This document shows positions 26,575-35,173 of a stretch of 64,000 nt of DNA, piece by piece. The stretch comes from Caldilineaceae bacterium. GTDB taxonomy: Bacteria > Chloroflexota > Anaerolineae > Caldilineales > Caldilineaceae. The notes beneath the pieces are model-generated. The model did no database searches and had not been told where the DNA came from. It worked only from the letters and a program-made list of their open reading frames with translations. The translations under genes were made by a program, and so were the position numbers. Location: positions 1 through 64,000 of the forward strand of contig JALHQH010000041.1 in NCBI GenBank assembly GCA_022842065.1. The letters run 5' to 3'. Each line of letters starts with the position of its first letter. Position 1 is the first letter of the stretch.

Positions 26575-27288
26575 ATGTCACTTCCCGCCCGATCGACGCT
26601 TGCCTACTGCGGCGCACTCGGCGCGCTTGTCTCCGCCGTTGCCTTTCTCTTTACGTTGGTCTATGTTTTTGTCATCTTAGCGGCGCTTGGCTTAAACGAA
26701 GAAATGTTGGATACGCCGGCCTTGCTCTTGCCCTGGGTCGCTGCACATGCGAATGGTTATGCTGGGTTGTATTGGATTTTCCTGCTTTCCATCATCACGC
26801 TATTGCCGGCACCGTTGGCACTATACGTGTGGCTCAAGGCGAAAGCGCCAACATTGGCAATCATCGGCGTCGCCGCTGGGCTGATCGGTATCACGATTGG
26901 AATGATTGGCCCACTGGTCAATCTGGCCGGCACTGGCATCCTCGCCCGTGCGTATGTCGCGTCAACGGGAACCTCGAACGATCTGCTGCTGGTATTGAGC
27001 GAAATGGTGGGGGAGCTGGGGTTACTGCTGCGGCTCACTGCCGATCTCTTTCTCGGCATTTGGTTGGGGTTGAGTGGGCTGGCGATGTTGCGCAGCCATG
27101 TTGGCAGCCGTTGGTTTGGTATCTATAGCTTATTCGTTGTGCTTTTTATTCTGCTGGTGGTGATTGGCAAGGCCTTGGCTCTCCTCGATTTGGAGCCAGT
27201 GTTAGGCCTCTTCCTGGCGATTGCCTATGGCTGGCTCGGCTGGCTATTGTGGATAAAACCTGGCAAAGTTAACATGATAGCGAGATAA
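26575..27288 (+). CDS. DUF4386-like membrane protein
   Basis: A 237-residue protein with about six transmembrane segments and the usual DUF4386 order: a first helix CGALGALVSAVAFLF, a second in YWIFLLSIITLLPAPLALYV, a third in IGVAAGLIGITIGMIG, then LLRLTADLFLGIWLGLSGLA and two C-terminal helices. A strong AAGGAG (about 26561) precedes the ATG. DUF4386 proteins have no known function. The stop codon is separated by one base from the start of the FAD oxidase gene, so the two are very likely translated from one message. Confidence 0.75.
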   Translation: MSLPARSTLAYCGALGALVSAVAFLFTLVYVFVILAALGLNEEMLDTPALLLPWVAAHANGYAGLYWIFLLSIITLLPAPLALYVWLKAKAPTLAIIGVAAGLIGITIGMIGPLVNLAGTGILARAYVASTGTSNDLLLVLSEMVGELGLLLRLTADLFLGIWLGLSGLAMLRSHVGSRWFGIYSLFVVLFILLVVIGKALALLDLEPVLGLFLAIAYGWLGWLLWIKPGKVNMIAR

Positions 27289-27289
27289 C

Positions 27290-28579
27290 ATGAATCGCAC
27301 CAACTGCACGTGGTCTAACTGGTCCGGTAATGTCACCAGCAACCCGCAAATGATTGCTACCCCTGCCAGCGAAGCCGAACTGATCGCTCTGCTCCGCCAG
27401 GCGCGCCGTGATGGCCACGCCGTCCGCGTCGTCGGCACCGGCCACTCTTTTGTGCCGCTCTGCGCCACTGATGATCTGTTGATTTCCTTGGACAACTTGC
27501 AGGGCTTGATCAGTGCTTCACCAGCAGAAGGCATCGCCACCTTCTGGGCCGGCACCAAACTCCACGCTGTCGGCGATCCACTCTGGGATCACGGCCTGGC
27601 GCTGGCTAACATGGGCGACATTGACCGCCAATCGCTCGGCGGCGCGATTGGCACGGGCACCCACGGCACCGGCCCAACCTTGGGTAACCTTTCCACGCAA
27701 GTCGTTACGTTGCGGCTGATCACGGTCAATGGTGATGTCATCGACTGTTCGCCGGTACAGGAGGCGGCTATCTTCAATGCGGCCCAAGTGTCAATGGGTG
27801 CCCTGGGCATTATTACCCAGGTGACGCTGCGCTGTTTGCCCGCTTATCAGCTACATGAACGTAGTTGGGTTGCCACTTTCGCTGAGTGTATGGCGGTGCT
27901 TGATGCCCAGATCGCAGCCAACCGCCACTTTGAATTTTTCTGGGTGCCAGGGGAAGATCTTTGCGCGATGAAGACGTTGAATGTGGTTGGTTGGGAAGGG
28001 GAAGGCGTTCCGGGGACGATTGAGGCAGTAGTTGATTTTAGGAAAGATTTGTCAATCGTCCCCGGAACGCCTTCCCCCAAGCCTCCCCTTCCCCCGGGCC
28101 GCCTCGCTCGCTACGTGCGTGAAGCACGGACCGACCGCAGCTATCGCATCTTCCCCTCGGAACGCAACCTCAAGTTCAACGAGTGTGAGTTCGCTGTCCC
28201 CGCCGCCAATGGACCCGCTTGCCTGCACGAGATCCGCGCCCTGATGCAAACCCGCCATCCTACCGTCGCCTGGCCTATCGAGTATCGCACCCTCGCCGCT
28301 GATGACATTGGGCTCAGCCCTGCCTATGGCCGCGCTACTGTCACCATTTCTGTACACCAGGCGGCGGAATTACCCTATCAACCCTTCTTTGCCGATGTCG
28401 AAGCGATTTTTCATAACCACAGCGGGCGACCCCACTGGGGTAAGATCCACACGCAGACCGCGCAACAACTGGCCGAACTTTATCCCGCCTGGTCTACTTT
28501 TCAGACAGTACGTACACAGCTTGACCCCGATCAGCGCTTACTCAATCCTCATTTACGCCGGATCTTGTCATTTGGCTAG
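27290..28579 (+). CDS. FAD-linked oxidase, aldonolactone/alditol oxidase type
   Basis: A 429-residue flavoprotein of the VAO/PCMH superfamily. The FAD_binding_4 domain (~15-180) shows VRVVGTGHSFVPLCATDDLL and the FAD-contacting SLGGAIGTGTHGTG. The C-terminal ALO domain (~250-429) ends PHWGKIHTQTAQQLAELYP and LDPDQRLLNPHLRRIL, typical of L-gulono- or D-arabinono-1,4-lactone oxidases and alditol oxidases. The usual covalent His lies in the GTGHS motif. Residues 237-263 are encoded by a long palindrome and look like an insertion between the two domains. The gene is coupled to the DUF4386 gene. Substrate: an aldonolactone or alditol, not resolved further. Confidence 0.9.
   Translation: MNRTNCTWSNWSGNVTSNPQMIATPASEAELIALLRQARRDGHAVRVVGTGHSFVPLCATDDLLISLDNLQGLISASPAEGIATFWAGTKLHAVGDPLWDHGLALANMGDIDRQSLGGAIGTGTHGTGPTLGNLSTQVVTLRLITVNGDVIDCSPVQEAAIFNAAQVSMGALGIITQVTLRCLPAYQLHERSWVATFAECMAVLDAQIAANRHFEFFWVPGEDLCAMKTLNVVGWEGEGVPGTIEAVVDFRKDLSIVPGTPSPKPPLPPGRLARYVREARTDRSYRIFPSERNLKFNECEFAVPAANGPACLHEIRALMQTRHPTVAWPIEYRTLAADDIGLSPAYGRATVTISVHQAAELPYQPFFADVEAIFHNHSGRPHWGKIHTQTAQQLAELYPAWSTFQTVRTQLDPDQRLLNPHLRRILSFG
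27998..28077. repeat. In-frame palindromic insert in FAD oxidase gene
   Basis: Perfect 26-bp arms 27998-28023 (GGGGAAGGCGTTCCGGGGAC at the left) and 28052-28077 flank a 28-nt loop, all inside the coding frame. They encode residues 237-263, with the arms giving GEGVPGTI and SIVPGTPS. The segment falls where relatives have a short interdomain link, so it appears to be an acquired element that keeps the frame open. Confidence 0.85.
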
Positions 28580-28620
28580 GCGTAGTGGCACGGTATATCG
28601 TGCCACTACGCCTAGCCAAA
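28571..28620. terminator. Palindromic hairpin at FAD oxidase 3' end
   Basis: Arms of 22 bp, 28571-28592 (TTTGGCTAGGCGTAGTGGCA at the left) and 28599-28620, with centre GTATAT. The left arm contains the stop codon (28577-28579). No T-run follows. It may terminate transcription but also fits the palindrome class of this genome. Confidence 0.6.
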
Positions 28621-28693
28621 CAGGGTGAGTTGACCCGCGTCCGCTTTTGGCATATACTCTGGACCAGTGATGGATGGATTCAAGGAGATAGCC

Positions 28694-29248
28694 ATGAGTG
28701 ATCTGCTTTTGCAAGAAGCACGCACGATCGGTCAACAACTGTCCGTGGTCCAGAAGGCTCAGTTGATTGAATGGCTAAGCAGCGATCTACACCAGGCGCT
28801 GGTAGAGCAGCCGGAAACGGCGACTGTGGTAACACTCCAGCCCCTGAATGGTCACGACTTGCGCGCATCAATCACAACTGACCAAGATCCGGATGAAGTC
28901 GAACCGACCTGGACCGCGGCGGAAATCCGTGAATTGATGAAGCCTGAGCCCAAAACCGGGGCAGAAATTGTTGCTTTATCGAAAACATTAGACTTGCGTA
29001 GTTGGCGAGAACAAGAAATTCCGGACGTCACTGATCTAGACGCGGGTGAAGCCGAATCAACTTGGACGGCAGCAGCAATCAGCGCGCTCATGAAGCCTGA
29101 TCCCAAAACGGGGGCGGAAATTGCGGCAATGATTGAATCTGGTGAAATTGATCCAAGTATCGGTGCCGAAATTGATATGCCGGATGTTGTAAAGTGGTTA
29201 GAAAATTTACGTCGTCAAGAACGGATTGAACGAGGCTTAGAGGCATGA
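28694..29248 (+). CDS. Antitoxin-like protein with internal duplication
   Basis: A 184-residue acidic protein. Its N-terminus, EARTIGQQLSVVQKAQLIEW, resembles small addiction-module components and DUF2281-like antitoxins. Two copies of a ~60-residue unit follow, each with ESTWTAAAISALMKPDPKTG or the variant EPTWTAAEIRELMKPEPKTG. It ends in a charged helix, KWLENLRRQERIERG. The ATG at 28694 is preferred because AAGGAG lies 7 nt upstream. The stop overlaps the start of the pantothenate kinase gene (ATGA), the arrangement usually seen between an antitoxin and its toxin. No toxin follows here. Function is unknown. Confidence 0.6.
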   Translation: MSDLLLQEARTIGQQLSVVQKAQLIEWLSSDLHQALVEQPETATVVTLQPLNGHDLRASITTDQDPDEVEPTWTAAEIRELMKPEPKTGAEIVALSKTLDLRSWREQEIPDVTDLDAGEAESTWTAAAISALMKPDPKTGAEIAAMIESGEIDPSIGAEIDMPDVVKWLENLRRQERIERGLEA

Positions 29249-30117
29249 TCACGGGTTTTGTTGATACCACTACACCCCAAGCTGCCATCGACTTTGGCAT
29301 TAGCAACACCGATATTGTCGCCCACGTTGGCGGTGCGTGGCGACGTTGGACGCAGCCCTATACCGGTCATCCCGACCTTGCGGGTGTGCGCGCGATTTTG
29401 GCCAAGGGCGATCTCGACTTGGCTGAGCTCGCGTGGTTGGGTGTCACCGGCGGCCGTCATCGGCTGTTGCCGGAGCGCCTTGGCGATTGCGCCGTGATTG
29501 GTGTGGGGGAAGTGGAAGCGATTGGCCGTGGTGGCCAGGCGATTGCGGCGCGTGATGGCGAAACGGAAGCGCCGACCCTGCTGGTCGTCAGTGCAGGATC
29601 AGGCACGGCAATGGTGCGGGCCACTGGTCATCACTACAGTCACGTCACCGGCACTGCGGTCGGGGGCGGCACCATGTTGGGCTTGGGCCGTTTGCTTTTA
29701 AACACCGTTGATCCAACCGAAATTGATCGCTTGGCCCAAATGGGCAATCCCAACGGCGTCGACCTGAGTTTGGCCGATGTGATCACCGGCCCGATTGGGA
29801 CCTTGCCGGCGGCTGCAACTGCGGTCAACTTTGGCCGATTAGCGCGTGAGGAAATTTCGCCCAGCCGCGCCGACTTGGCTGCGGGTATTGTCACCCTCGT
29901 CGGCCAGACCATCGCGCTGATTGCGGTCAACGCGGCGCGCTCGATTCAAACCGAACAGGTGGTCATCACTGGTCACATGCTCGACATGCCCAGCCTGTGT
30001 AAGGTCTTTACTGGGGTTGGGGCCTTTTATGGGCAGACTTTTTACATGCCCCCTGATGCTGGTTATGCAACCGCGCTGGGCGCGCTTCTCGTCGCGGCAG
30101 AGCGGATGGAAAGGTGA
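29245..30117 (+). CDS. Type II pantothenate kinase-like protein
   Basis: A 290-residue protein of the Fumble/CoaW fold (ASKHA ATPase). The first phosphate loop is AAIDFGISNTDIVAHV, the second is LLVVSAGSGTAMVRA, followed by VTGTAVGGGTMLGLGRLLL, all hallmarks of type II pantothenate kinases, which start coenzyme A synthesis. The C-terminal VVITGHMLDMPSLCK and AGYATALGALLVAAE complete the fold. Length fits. The gene is translationally coupled to the antitoxin-like gene through ATGA. A 20-bp hairpin begins within its stop codon region. A different ASKHA kinase substrate cannot be excluded. Confidence 0.82.
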   Translation: MITGFVDTTTPQAAIDFGISNTDIVAHVGGAWRRWTQPYTGHPDLAGVRAILAKGDLDLAELAWLGVTGGRHRLLPERLGDCAVIGVGEVEAIGRGGQAIAARDGETEAPTLLVVSAGSGTAMVRATGHHYSHVTGTAVGGGTMLGLGRLLLNTVDPTEIDRLAQMGNPNGVDLSLADVITGPIGTLPAAATAVNFGRLAREEISPSRADLAAGIVTLVGQTIALIAVNAARSIQTEQVVITGHMLDMPSLCKVFTGVGAFYGQTFYMPPDAGYATALGALLVAAERMER

Positions 30118-30177
30118 CAGGCACTGGCCATACTAAATTTCGTTATGCAAAAGATTGATGGCCAGTGCCTGTCACCT
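30112..30177. terminator. Hairpin at pantothenate kinase 3' end
   Basis: Perfect 20-bp arms, 30112-30131 (AGGTGACAGGCACTGGCCAT) and 30158-30177, loop 26 nt. The left arm includes the TGA stop (30115-30117). No T-run follows. Confidence 0.6.
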
Positions 30178-30311
30178 CTATATCGACTACACTTTATCCC
30201 ACCCAAACCGCTTGCCCCGCGCACCTAAGTGCAGCCACAACCTCACCCAAAAGGTCGCTTGCTGCTGGCGCCTACGTTATCCTTTGCCTACTGACTTTTT
30301 CTGTCTATACT

Positions 30312-30395
30312 CAGTAGACCGCAGTGTACTCTGCATCCCCTGATGCAGACACCCGTTCGCATCTGAGGATGCGAACTACACGTTGCGGTCTACTG
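30312..30395. repeat. Three-way-junction palindrome
   Basis: Outer stem CAGTAGACCGCA (30312-30323) with 30384-30395, extended by GTGTA/TACAC after a 2-nt bulge, encloses two perfect hairpins: 30330-30349 (TCTGCATC/GATGCAGA, loop 4) and 30355-30376 (GTTCGCATC/GATGCGAAC, loop 4). It sits in the 367-bp gap before the radical SAM gene. The layout is the same as at 5362-5461 although the sequence differs. Confidence 0.85.
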
Positions 30396-30484
30396 GTACC
30401 TGGCGCTGTCATCATTTAACATTTTTACTTGTGTAGAAAATGCGCAAGGATGACAACCGCTAGTCTATCTGCAAAGGAACTTCC

Positions 30485-31921
30485 ATGCGTGTCAAGCTGA
30501 TCCTGCCCGCGCTTACCGAAGCGACTAGTCCCTACTGGCGTCCTATTAAGTACTCGCTCTTCCCGCCGCTGGGCTTGGCGACCCTGGCCGGTTATCTTGA
30601 TCACGATGACGAAATCGATCTACAAGACGAACATGTCGAAGCGCTCACGCTGGATGATGAACCCGACTTGGTGGTGATCCAGGTTTACATCACCTCGGCG
30701 CGGCGTGCCTATTGGTTGGCGGACCACTACCGGCGTAAAGGGGCGTATGTTTGCCTGGGTGGACTGCATGTCACCTCGTTGCCCGCGGAAGCGGCCCAAC
30801 ACGCGGACAGCATCTTTCTTGGCCCTGGCGAAGATATCTGGCCCCAATTTCTCGCCGATTACCGCGCCGGACAGCCGGCCAAACGGTACCAATCCACGAT
30901 CCGCACGCTGGCCGGCCTGCCGCCAATCCGCCGCGATCTGATCAAGCGCCAACTCTATCTGGTGCCTAACTCGATTGTCGTCTCGCGCGGCTGCCCGCAT
31001 GTCTGTGACTTTTGTTATAAAGAAGCCTTTTTTGAAGGTGGCAAATCCTTTTACACCCAAACCGTTGACGATGCGCTGGCGGAGATCGAACGGCTACCTG
31101 GTCGCCATCTCTACTTTCTCGATGACCATCTCTTTGGCAATGGCCGTTTTGCCGCGGCGCTCTTTGATGGCATGCAAGGGATGGGTCGCCTCTGGCAGGC
31201 GGCGGGGACAGTGCAAGCGGTGCTCAAGCCGGAACTGCTGGAAAAAGCGGTGGCGAGTGGTCTGCGCAGCCTTTTTGTTGGCTTTGAGACGCTGAATGAA
31301 AGTAACCTGGCTGCACAGCACAAATATCAGAATCTCAACCGTGATTACGGCGCGGCGATCCGCCGGCTGCACGACCTGGGCGTGATGATCAATGGCAGCT
31401 TTGTCTTTGGCATGGATGAGGATGATCCAACTGTTTTCACGCGGACGGTTGACTGGGCCATCGCACAAGGGATCGAGACCGCGACCTTCCACGTTCTCAC
31501 TCCTTATCCCGGCACCGCGCTTTATCGGCGCATGGTCGAACAAAAGCGCTTGTTACACAGCGATTGGGATCGTTATGATACCCGCCACGTCGTCTACCAA
31601 CCGGCCAAACTGACCCCTGAACAACTGGAAACTGGCTACTGGCAAGCCTACCATGACTTCTATCGCTGGTCTGCGATCTGGCAAGGCGCGCAGAGCAAGA
31701 AAACTCTATGGGGCCAAGCGCGCCACTTGGGTTATGCCGCCGGCTGGAAAAAGTTTGAACCGCTTTGGGATCTCGCGATCCGCACCAAGCAGGTTGTCCA
31801 CACCTTGCCGGTGCTGGAAACGATTCTCGCCGGCTTTGGGCGCCTCTCCCCGGCCGCGTCTACTAATCGCCCAGCCACCCGCAACCCTGTGCAGCCCGTT
31901 CAGCCGGTCATTTCGTCATAA
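30485..31921 (+). CDS. B12-binding radical SAM protein
   Basis: A 478-residue protein with an N-terminal cobalamin-binding-like domain (~1-140, with LFPPLGLATLAGYLD and VCLGGLHVTSLPAEA) and a radical SAM domain (~160-400). The cluster motif is CPHVCDFC in VVSRGCPHVCDFCYKEAFF. Downstream are LYFLDDHLFGN and FVGFETLNESNL, typical of class B radical SAM enzymes such as methyltransferases and ring-contracting enzymes. The usual DxHxxG of true B12 binders is not obvious in the first domain, so cobalamin use is uncertain. AAAGGA lies 6 nt before the ATG. The substrate is unknown and no biosynthetic cluster surrounds it. Confidence 0.88.
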   Translation: MRVKLILPALTEATSPYWRPIKYSLFPPLGLATLAGYLDHDDEIDLQDEHVEALTLDDEPDLVVIQVYITSARRAYWLADHYRRKGAYVCLGGLHVTSLPAEAAQHADSIFLGPGEDIWPQFLADYRAGQPAKRYQSTIRTLAGLPPIRRDLIKRQLYLVPNSIVVSRGCPHVCDFCYKEAFFEGGKSFYTQTVDDALAEIERLPGRHLYFLDDHLFGNGRFAAALFDGMQGMGRLWQAAGTVQAVLKPELLEKAVASGLRSLFVGFETLNESNLAAQHKYQNLNRDYGAAIRRLHDLGVMINGSFVFGMDEDDPTVFTRTVDWAIAQGIETATFHVLTPYPGTALYRRMVEQKRLLHSDWDRYDTRHVVYQPAKLTPEQLETGYWQAYHDFYRWSAIWQGAQSKKTLWGQARHLGYAAGWKKFEPLWDLAIRTKQVVHTLPVLETILAGFGRLSPAASTNRPATRNPVQPVQPVISS

Positions 31922-31969
31922 AGACTTCGGTTGTCAGTCGTCAGTCGTCTAGCTTGCTTGGAGTGGCCT

Positions 31970-32050
31970 ATGTCCCTTGAACATGTCGTCATTCTTATGT
32001 TGATTACCTTCATCGTGGGGCTTTTTACGGGGCTTTCACGCTCGCGGTAG
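31970..32050 (+). CDS. Single-helix membrane microprotein (26 aa)
   Basis: A 26-codon frame with GGAG 7 nt before the ATG encodes a short polar start (MSLEH), about 16 hydrophobic residues (VVILMLITFIVGLFTG) and a basic end (LSRSR). The composition is that of a single transmembrane helix with the positive end inside. It is isolated between the radical SAM gene and an MFS gene. Such peptides can be type I toxin-like, transporter-associated or regulatory; nothing here decides which. Confidence 0.5.
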   Translation: MSLEHVVILMLITFIVGLFTGLSRSR

Positions 32051-32177
32051 TGCTGACGATAAATGCAGTCAACCGATTGTCCGTCTGCCCTCCGTCTGAT
32101 CGGCAGTTGTGCCATGTGTTATGGGTGTGAGTATAATAGCGTGATGCTTTATCAACGCTACGACTAGAAAGCACCCA

Positions 32178-33347
32178 ATGGCAATGACTGCTACAACCGA
32201 TCGCTTTCGTCCCGCCTGGCGTGGGGCGCTCTTTTATCTCTTTCATTGGGGTGCCGTAGGGGCTTATCTGCCCTTCCTCAATGTCTATTTTGTCGAACTG
32301 GGCTTTACCGGTCGCCAGGTAGGCGTGTTGGCTATGCTCTTCCCGCTGGCGACTTTACTCGGCGCACCGGCACTTTCCTCCTTAGCAGATCGTACGGGGC
32401 AGCGGGTGCATACCCTACAACTGGCCTTAACCGGTGTCGTCTTTACCTTCATCGCATTGGGGCAGGCCAAGACTTTTTGGGGTGTTGCCGCCATCATGCT
32501 ACTGCTGGCCATTGCGCGCAGCCCGGTACTGGCGTTGGCTGATAGCCTAATTGTCCGCCTGGCCAATCGCCACAATGTTCCCTTTGGTAATCTCCGGCTG
32601 GTCGGTTCCCTGGGGTTTGCTATTTTCTCTATCCTCTGTGGCCTGCTTTGGCAGCGCTGGGGGTATGCCCCCATGTTTTGGGTGACCGCCCTGCTTTTTA
32701 TGCCAACAGTCGTCCTCGCCACTGGGTTGGACGAAGTCAAAACCCCGCAGACCGTCGTACAAAAGGTGCCGCTGCGTACCATTCTCCAGGATCGCGCGCT
32801 GGTAGTACTGCTGGCGGCGACCTGGTTGATGGGCGTTACCTTGGGCGTGGCGATTATTTTTGAGGGAATCATCATGGACGCGCTGGGGGGCAGCCAGTTG
32901 CTGATAGGTGTTTTTCTCGGGGTCATTGGCTTTAGTGAGATTCCCGGCATGCGCCTCAGCGCAGTGTTCATCAAGCGGTTGGGCGGTCGACAGACTCTAC
33001 TGTTGGCCTATCTGCTCTTTGGCGGTGCCTTTGTCGGCTATGCTCTGGCGGGCACTCCCACGCTGCTGATGAGCTTTGGGGTAATTCGTGGGTTCGGCTT
33101 TGGGCTTTTCCTTGCCAGTACGGTCACCTTACTCAACGACAACGCGCCAGCCGCCTGGGCCTCAACCGTACAATCCCTACGCGAGGCGGGCATGTTTGGG
33201 CTGGCCCCGTTGCTGGTCGCACCGGTTGCCGGTTTGCTCTATGACCGTTGGGGCGTGGCTGCACCTTTCTGGCTGGCCGTGGCAAGCGCAGGATTGGCGA
33301 TACTCGTCTTATTAACCCTCCAGAGCGCCGCAAAACCACAAGGATAG
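32178..33347 (+). CDS. MFS transporter, MFS_1-like/PucC-LacY branch
   Basis: A 389-residue protein with about 12 transmembrane helices. The opening FYLFHWGAVGAYLPFLNVYF and the loop 2-3 motif LSSLADRTGQR (a degenerate MFS motif A) place it with the MFS_1_like group (PF12832), which includes nucleoside and sugar proton symporters. The second half begins around LRTILQDRALVVLL. Either the ATG at 32178 or that at 32184 could be the start. It is followed after 10 bp by a second, unrelated MFS gene, so they probably share a message. The substrate is unknown. Confidence 0.85.
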   Translation: MAMTATTDRFRPAWRGALFYLFHWGAVGAYLPFLNVYFVELGFTGRQVGVLAMLFPLATLLGAPALSSLADRTGQRVHTLQLALTGVVFTFIALGQAKTFWGVAAIMLLLAIARSPVLALADSLIVRLANRHNVPFGNLRLVGSLGFAIFSILCGLLWQRWGYAPMFWVTALLFMPTVVLATGLDEVKTPQTVVQKVPLRTILQDRALVVLLAATWLMGVTLGVAIIFEGIIMDALGGSQLLIGVFLGVIGFSEIPGMRLSAVFIKRLGGRQTLLLAYLLFGGAFVGYALAGTPTLLMSFGVIRGFGFGLFLASTVTLLNDNAPAAWASTVQSLREAGMFGLAPLLVAPVAGLLYDRWGVAAPFWLAVASAGLAILVLLTLQSAAKPQG

Positions 33348-33357
33348 AAAGCCATTT

Positions 33358-34536
33358 ATGACCAATGCTACATATACCACCCCCATCATCACGCAGCCAA
33401 TCCGCCGCGCCCGTTTTGCCGTGGCCGCGATCTTCCTGATCAACGGCACCTTACTTGCCAACTGGATTGCCCGTATTCCCGATGTGAAGGGCGCGCTCAA
33501 TCTGAATGAAAGCCGGCTAGGGTTGGCCTTGCTCTTTATGGCTGCCGGTGCGCTGGTCGCGCAGATCGCTTCCGGCTGGTTGATCGGGCGGTTGGGCAGC
33601 AGCGCGGTGACCATTGCCACCGCGCTGCTCTTCTGTTTGGCGGCCTTTTTGCCCGGCCAGGCCACCAGTTTACCCCTGTTAATGGGCGCGCTCTTTCTCT
33701 TTGGCGCGTTCAACGGTGGCTTGGATGTGGCGATGAATGCCCAAGCCGCGCTGGTGGAAGGGGCCTATGGCAAGCCGATTATGGCCTCCTTTCATGGCTT
33801 GTGGAGCGTCGGTGGCTTGGCTGGCGCAGTGCTCGGTGGCTTGATGGCGAGTTGGGGGATCGGCGTGATCCCGCACCTCTTTGGCGCGGGGACCGTGGCC
33901 TTGATTCTGATGTGGCTGGCGACGCGTGGGTTGATTGTCGATGGGGGAAGCAGCGGCAGCAGCGGACCAGCCTTTGCCTTGCCGCCACGCACCCTGCTGC
34001 CGATGGGCGCGATTGCCTTTGCCGTCCTTTTCTGTGAAGGCGCAGTCGCCGACTGGAGCGCAGTCTATCTACGTGATAGCTTGCAAAGTGCGCCCGGCGT
34101 GGCCGCGGCTGGTTATGCCGCCTTTGCCCTGCTCATGGCCGGGGAGCGCCTCACCGGTGATTGGTTGACCGTGCGCTTGGGGGCAACCCGGTTGGTGCGC
34201 GGTGGTGGTTTACTGGTCGTGTTAGGGATCGGATTGATTGTGATTGCCCCCATGCCGTGGCTGGCGATTGTGGGCTTTGGCCTGATCGGCGCAGGGGTGG
34301 CCTGCATCTTCCCCCTGATCCTGAGTGCGGCGGCACAGACCCCTGGTGTGGTACCCGGTACCGCCATCGCGGCGATGGCCACCGCGGGTTACACTGGTTT
34401 TCTAGTCGGGCCACCGCTTTTAGGCTTTGTCGCGCAAGGGTTGTCGCTGCGGATCGCGTTGGGGCTGTTGGGGATCTTTGGCTTCCTGATCTGGTACTTT
34501 GGCGCAGCGGTGGGACGCGCTAAAGACTCGACCTAA
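33358..34536 (+). CDS. MFS transporter, YbjJ-like
   Basis: A 392-residue, 12-helix MFS protein. NGTLLANWIARIPDVKGALN, NGGLDVAMNAQAALVE and GKPIMASFHGLWSVGGLAGA match the YbjJ branch (FucP-related). The second half contains GERLTGDWLTVRLGATRLVR, the repeat of motif A. It begins 10 bp after the previous MFS gene and overlaps the convergent DinB gene by 17 bp. The substrate is unknown. Confidence 0.85.
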   Translation: MTNATYTTPIITQPIRRARFAVAAIFLINGTLLANWIARIPDVKGALNLNESRLGLALLFMAAGALVAQIASGWLIGRLGSSAVTIATALLFCLAAFLPGQATSLPLLMGALFLFGAFNGGLDVAMNAQAALVEGAYGKPIMASFHGLWSVGGLAGAVLGGLMASWGIGVIPHLFGAGTVALILMWLATRGLIVDGGSSGSSGPAFALPPRTLLPMGAIAFAVLFCEGAVADWSAVYLRDSLQSAPGVAAAGYAAFALLMAGERLTGDWLTVRLGATRLVRGGGLLVVLGIGLIVIAPMPWLAIVGFGLIGAGVACIFPLILSAAAQTPGVVPGTAIAAMATAGYTGFLVGPPLLGFVAQGLSLRIALGLLGIFGFLIWYFGAAVGRAKDST

Positions 34537-35095
34537 GTTGCATTGCCTCATAAACACGCTGGGCCTGACCAATATGCAGGGCATCGTGGTAGACCAGAAT
34601 CTTCAGACAGTCACCCAGGTTGAATTTCACAAATTTCTCAATCGGTACCATTGTCTTAACCAGATCTAATGGGCCGACCGCTTCACAGAGCTTCAACAGT
34701 TGTTCCTGGCGCGCCAGGTAGGCATTCAGCACCTGGCGATCCGGCTGCGCGGTGGGGGTAATCGGCTCCGGGCTGGGAAAGCTGTATTTGGGATTCAACG
34801 AAAAATGCATATAGATACCACCCCAGAAGGATGGTTGATAGTGATCTTGCTCTGTGTGGACCTGTGGTGCAGTGGTCAACGGCCCGGCCAACTTTGCCCT
34901 GTAATAATCATGGGTCAGATTTAGATGGTCGAAACATTGAAGGATGCTCCACTCAGCTTTGCCCTTTGCCGTCGGCTGCCAACTTAGCTGCACCGGGTCA
35001 AGCGGACAGAAGGTATTGACGACCGTTTCACAATGGGTGGCGATACGTTGGTGCAGATCGGCTAATAATGTGTGTTTTAAGCTGACTTTGCGCAT
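34520..35095 (-). CDS. DinB-family protein
   Basis: A 191-residue four-helix-bundle protein of the DinB/DUF664 superfamily. The first helix and following WSILQCFDHLNLTHDYY contain the first conserved His; the C-terminal KILVYHDALHIGQAQRV has the HxxxH pair, completing a three-His metal site. Members are thiol transferases or bacillithiol-type S-transferases, or have unknown function. The ATG at 35095 starts the first conserved helix; an upstream in-frame start would add 25 residues without similarity. It overlaps the 3' end of the convergent MFS gene by 17 bp. Confidence 0.85.
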   Translation of the reverse strand: MRKVSLKHTLLADLHQRIATHCETVVNTFCPLDPVQLSWQPTAKGKAEWSILQCFDHLNLTHDYYRAKLAGPLTTAPQVHTEQDHYQPSFWGGIYMHFSLNPKYSFPSPEPITPTAQPDRQVLNAYLARQEQLLKLCEAVGPLDLVKTMVPIEKFVKFNLGDCLKILVYHDALHIGQAQRVYEAMQLRSSL

Positions 35096-35173
35096 GAGCT
35101 TGTTCTCCCCTGCTAGACTGCTGATACCTTGCCAAACGCTTGCTGCACCCCGTGCTTCTTTCCCGTACAACCT

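Noticed and set aside
32285..32974. 229-residue minus-strand frame opposite the first MFS gene
   Set aside because: It is antisense to a normal 12-helix transporter and has Ser/Thr/Pro-rich noise composition.
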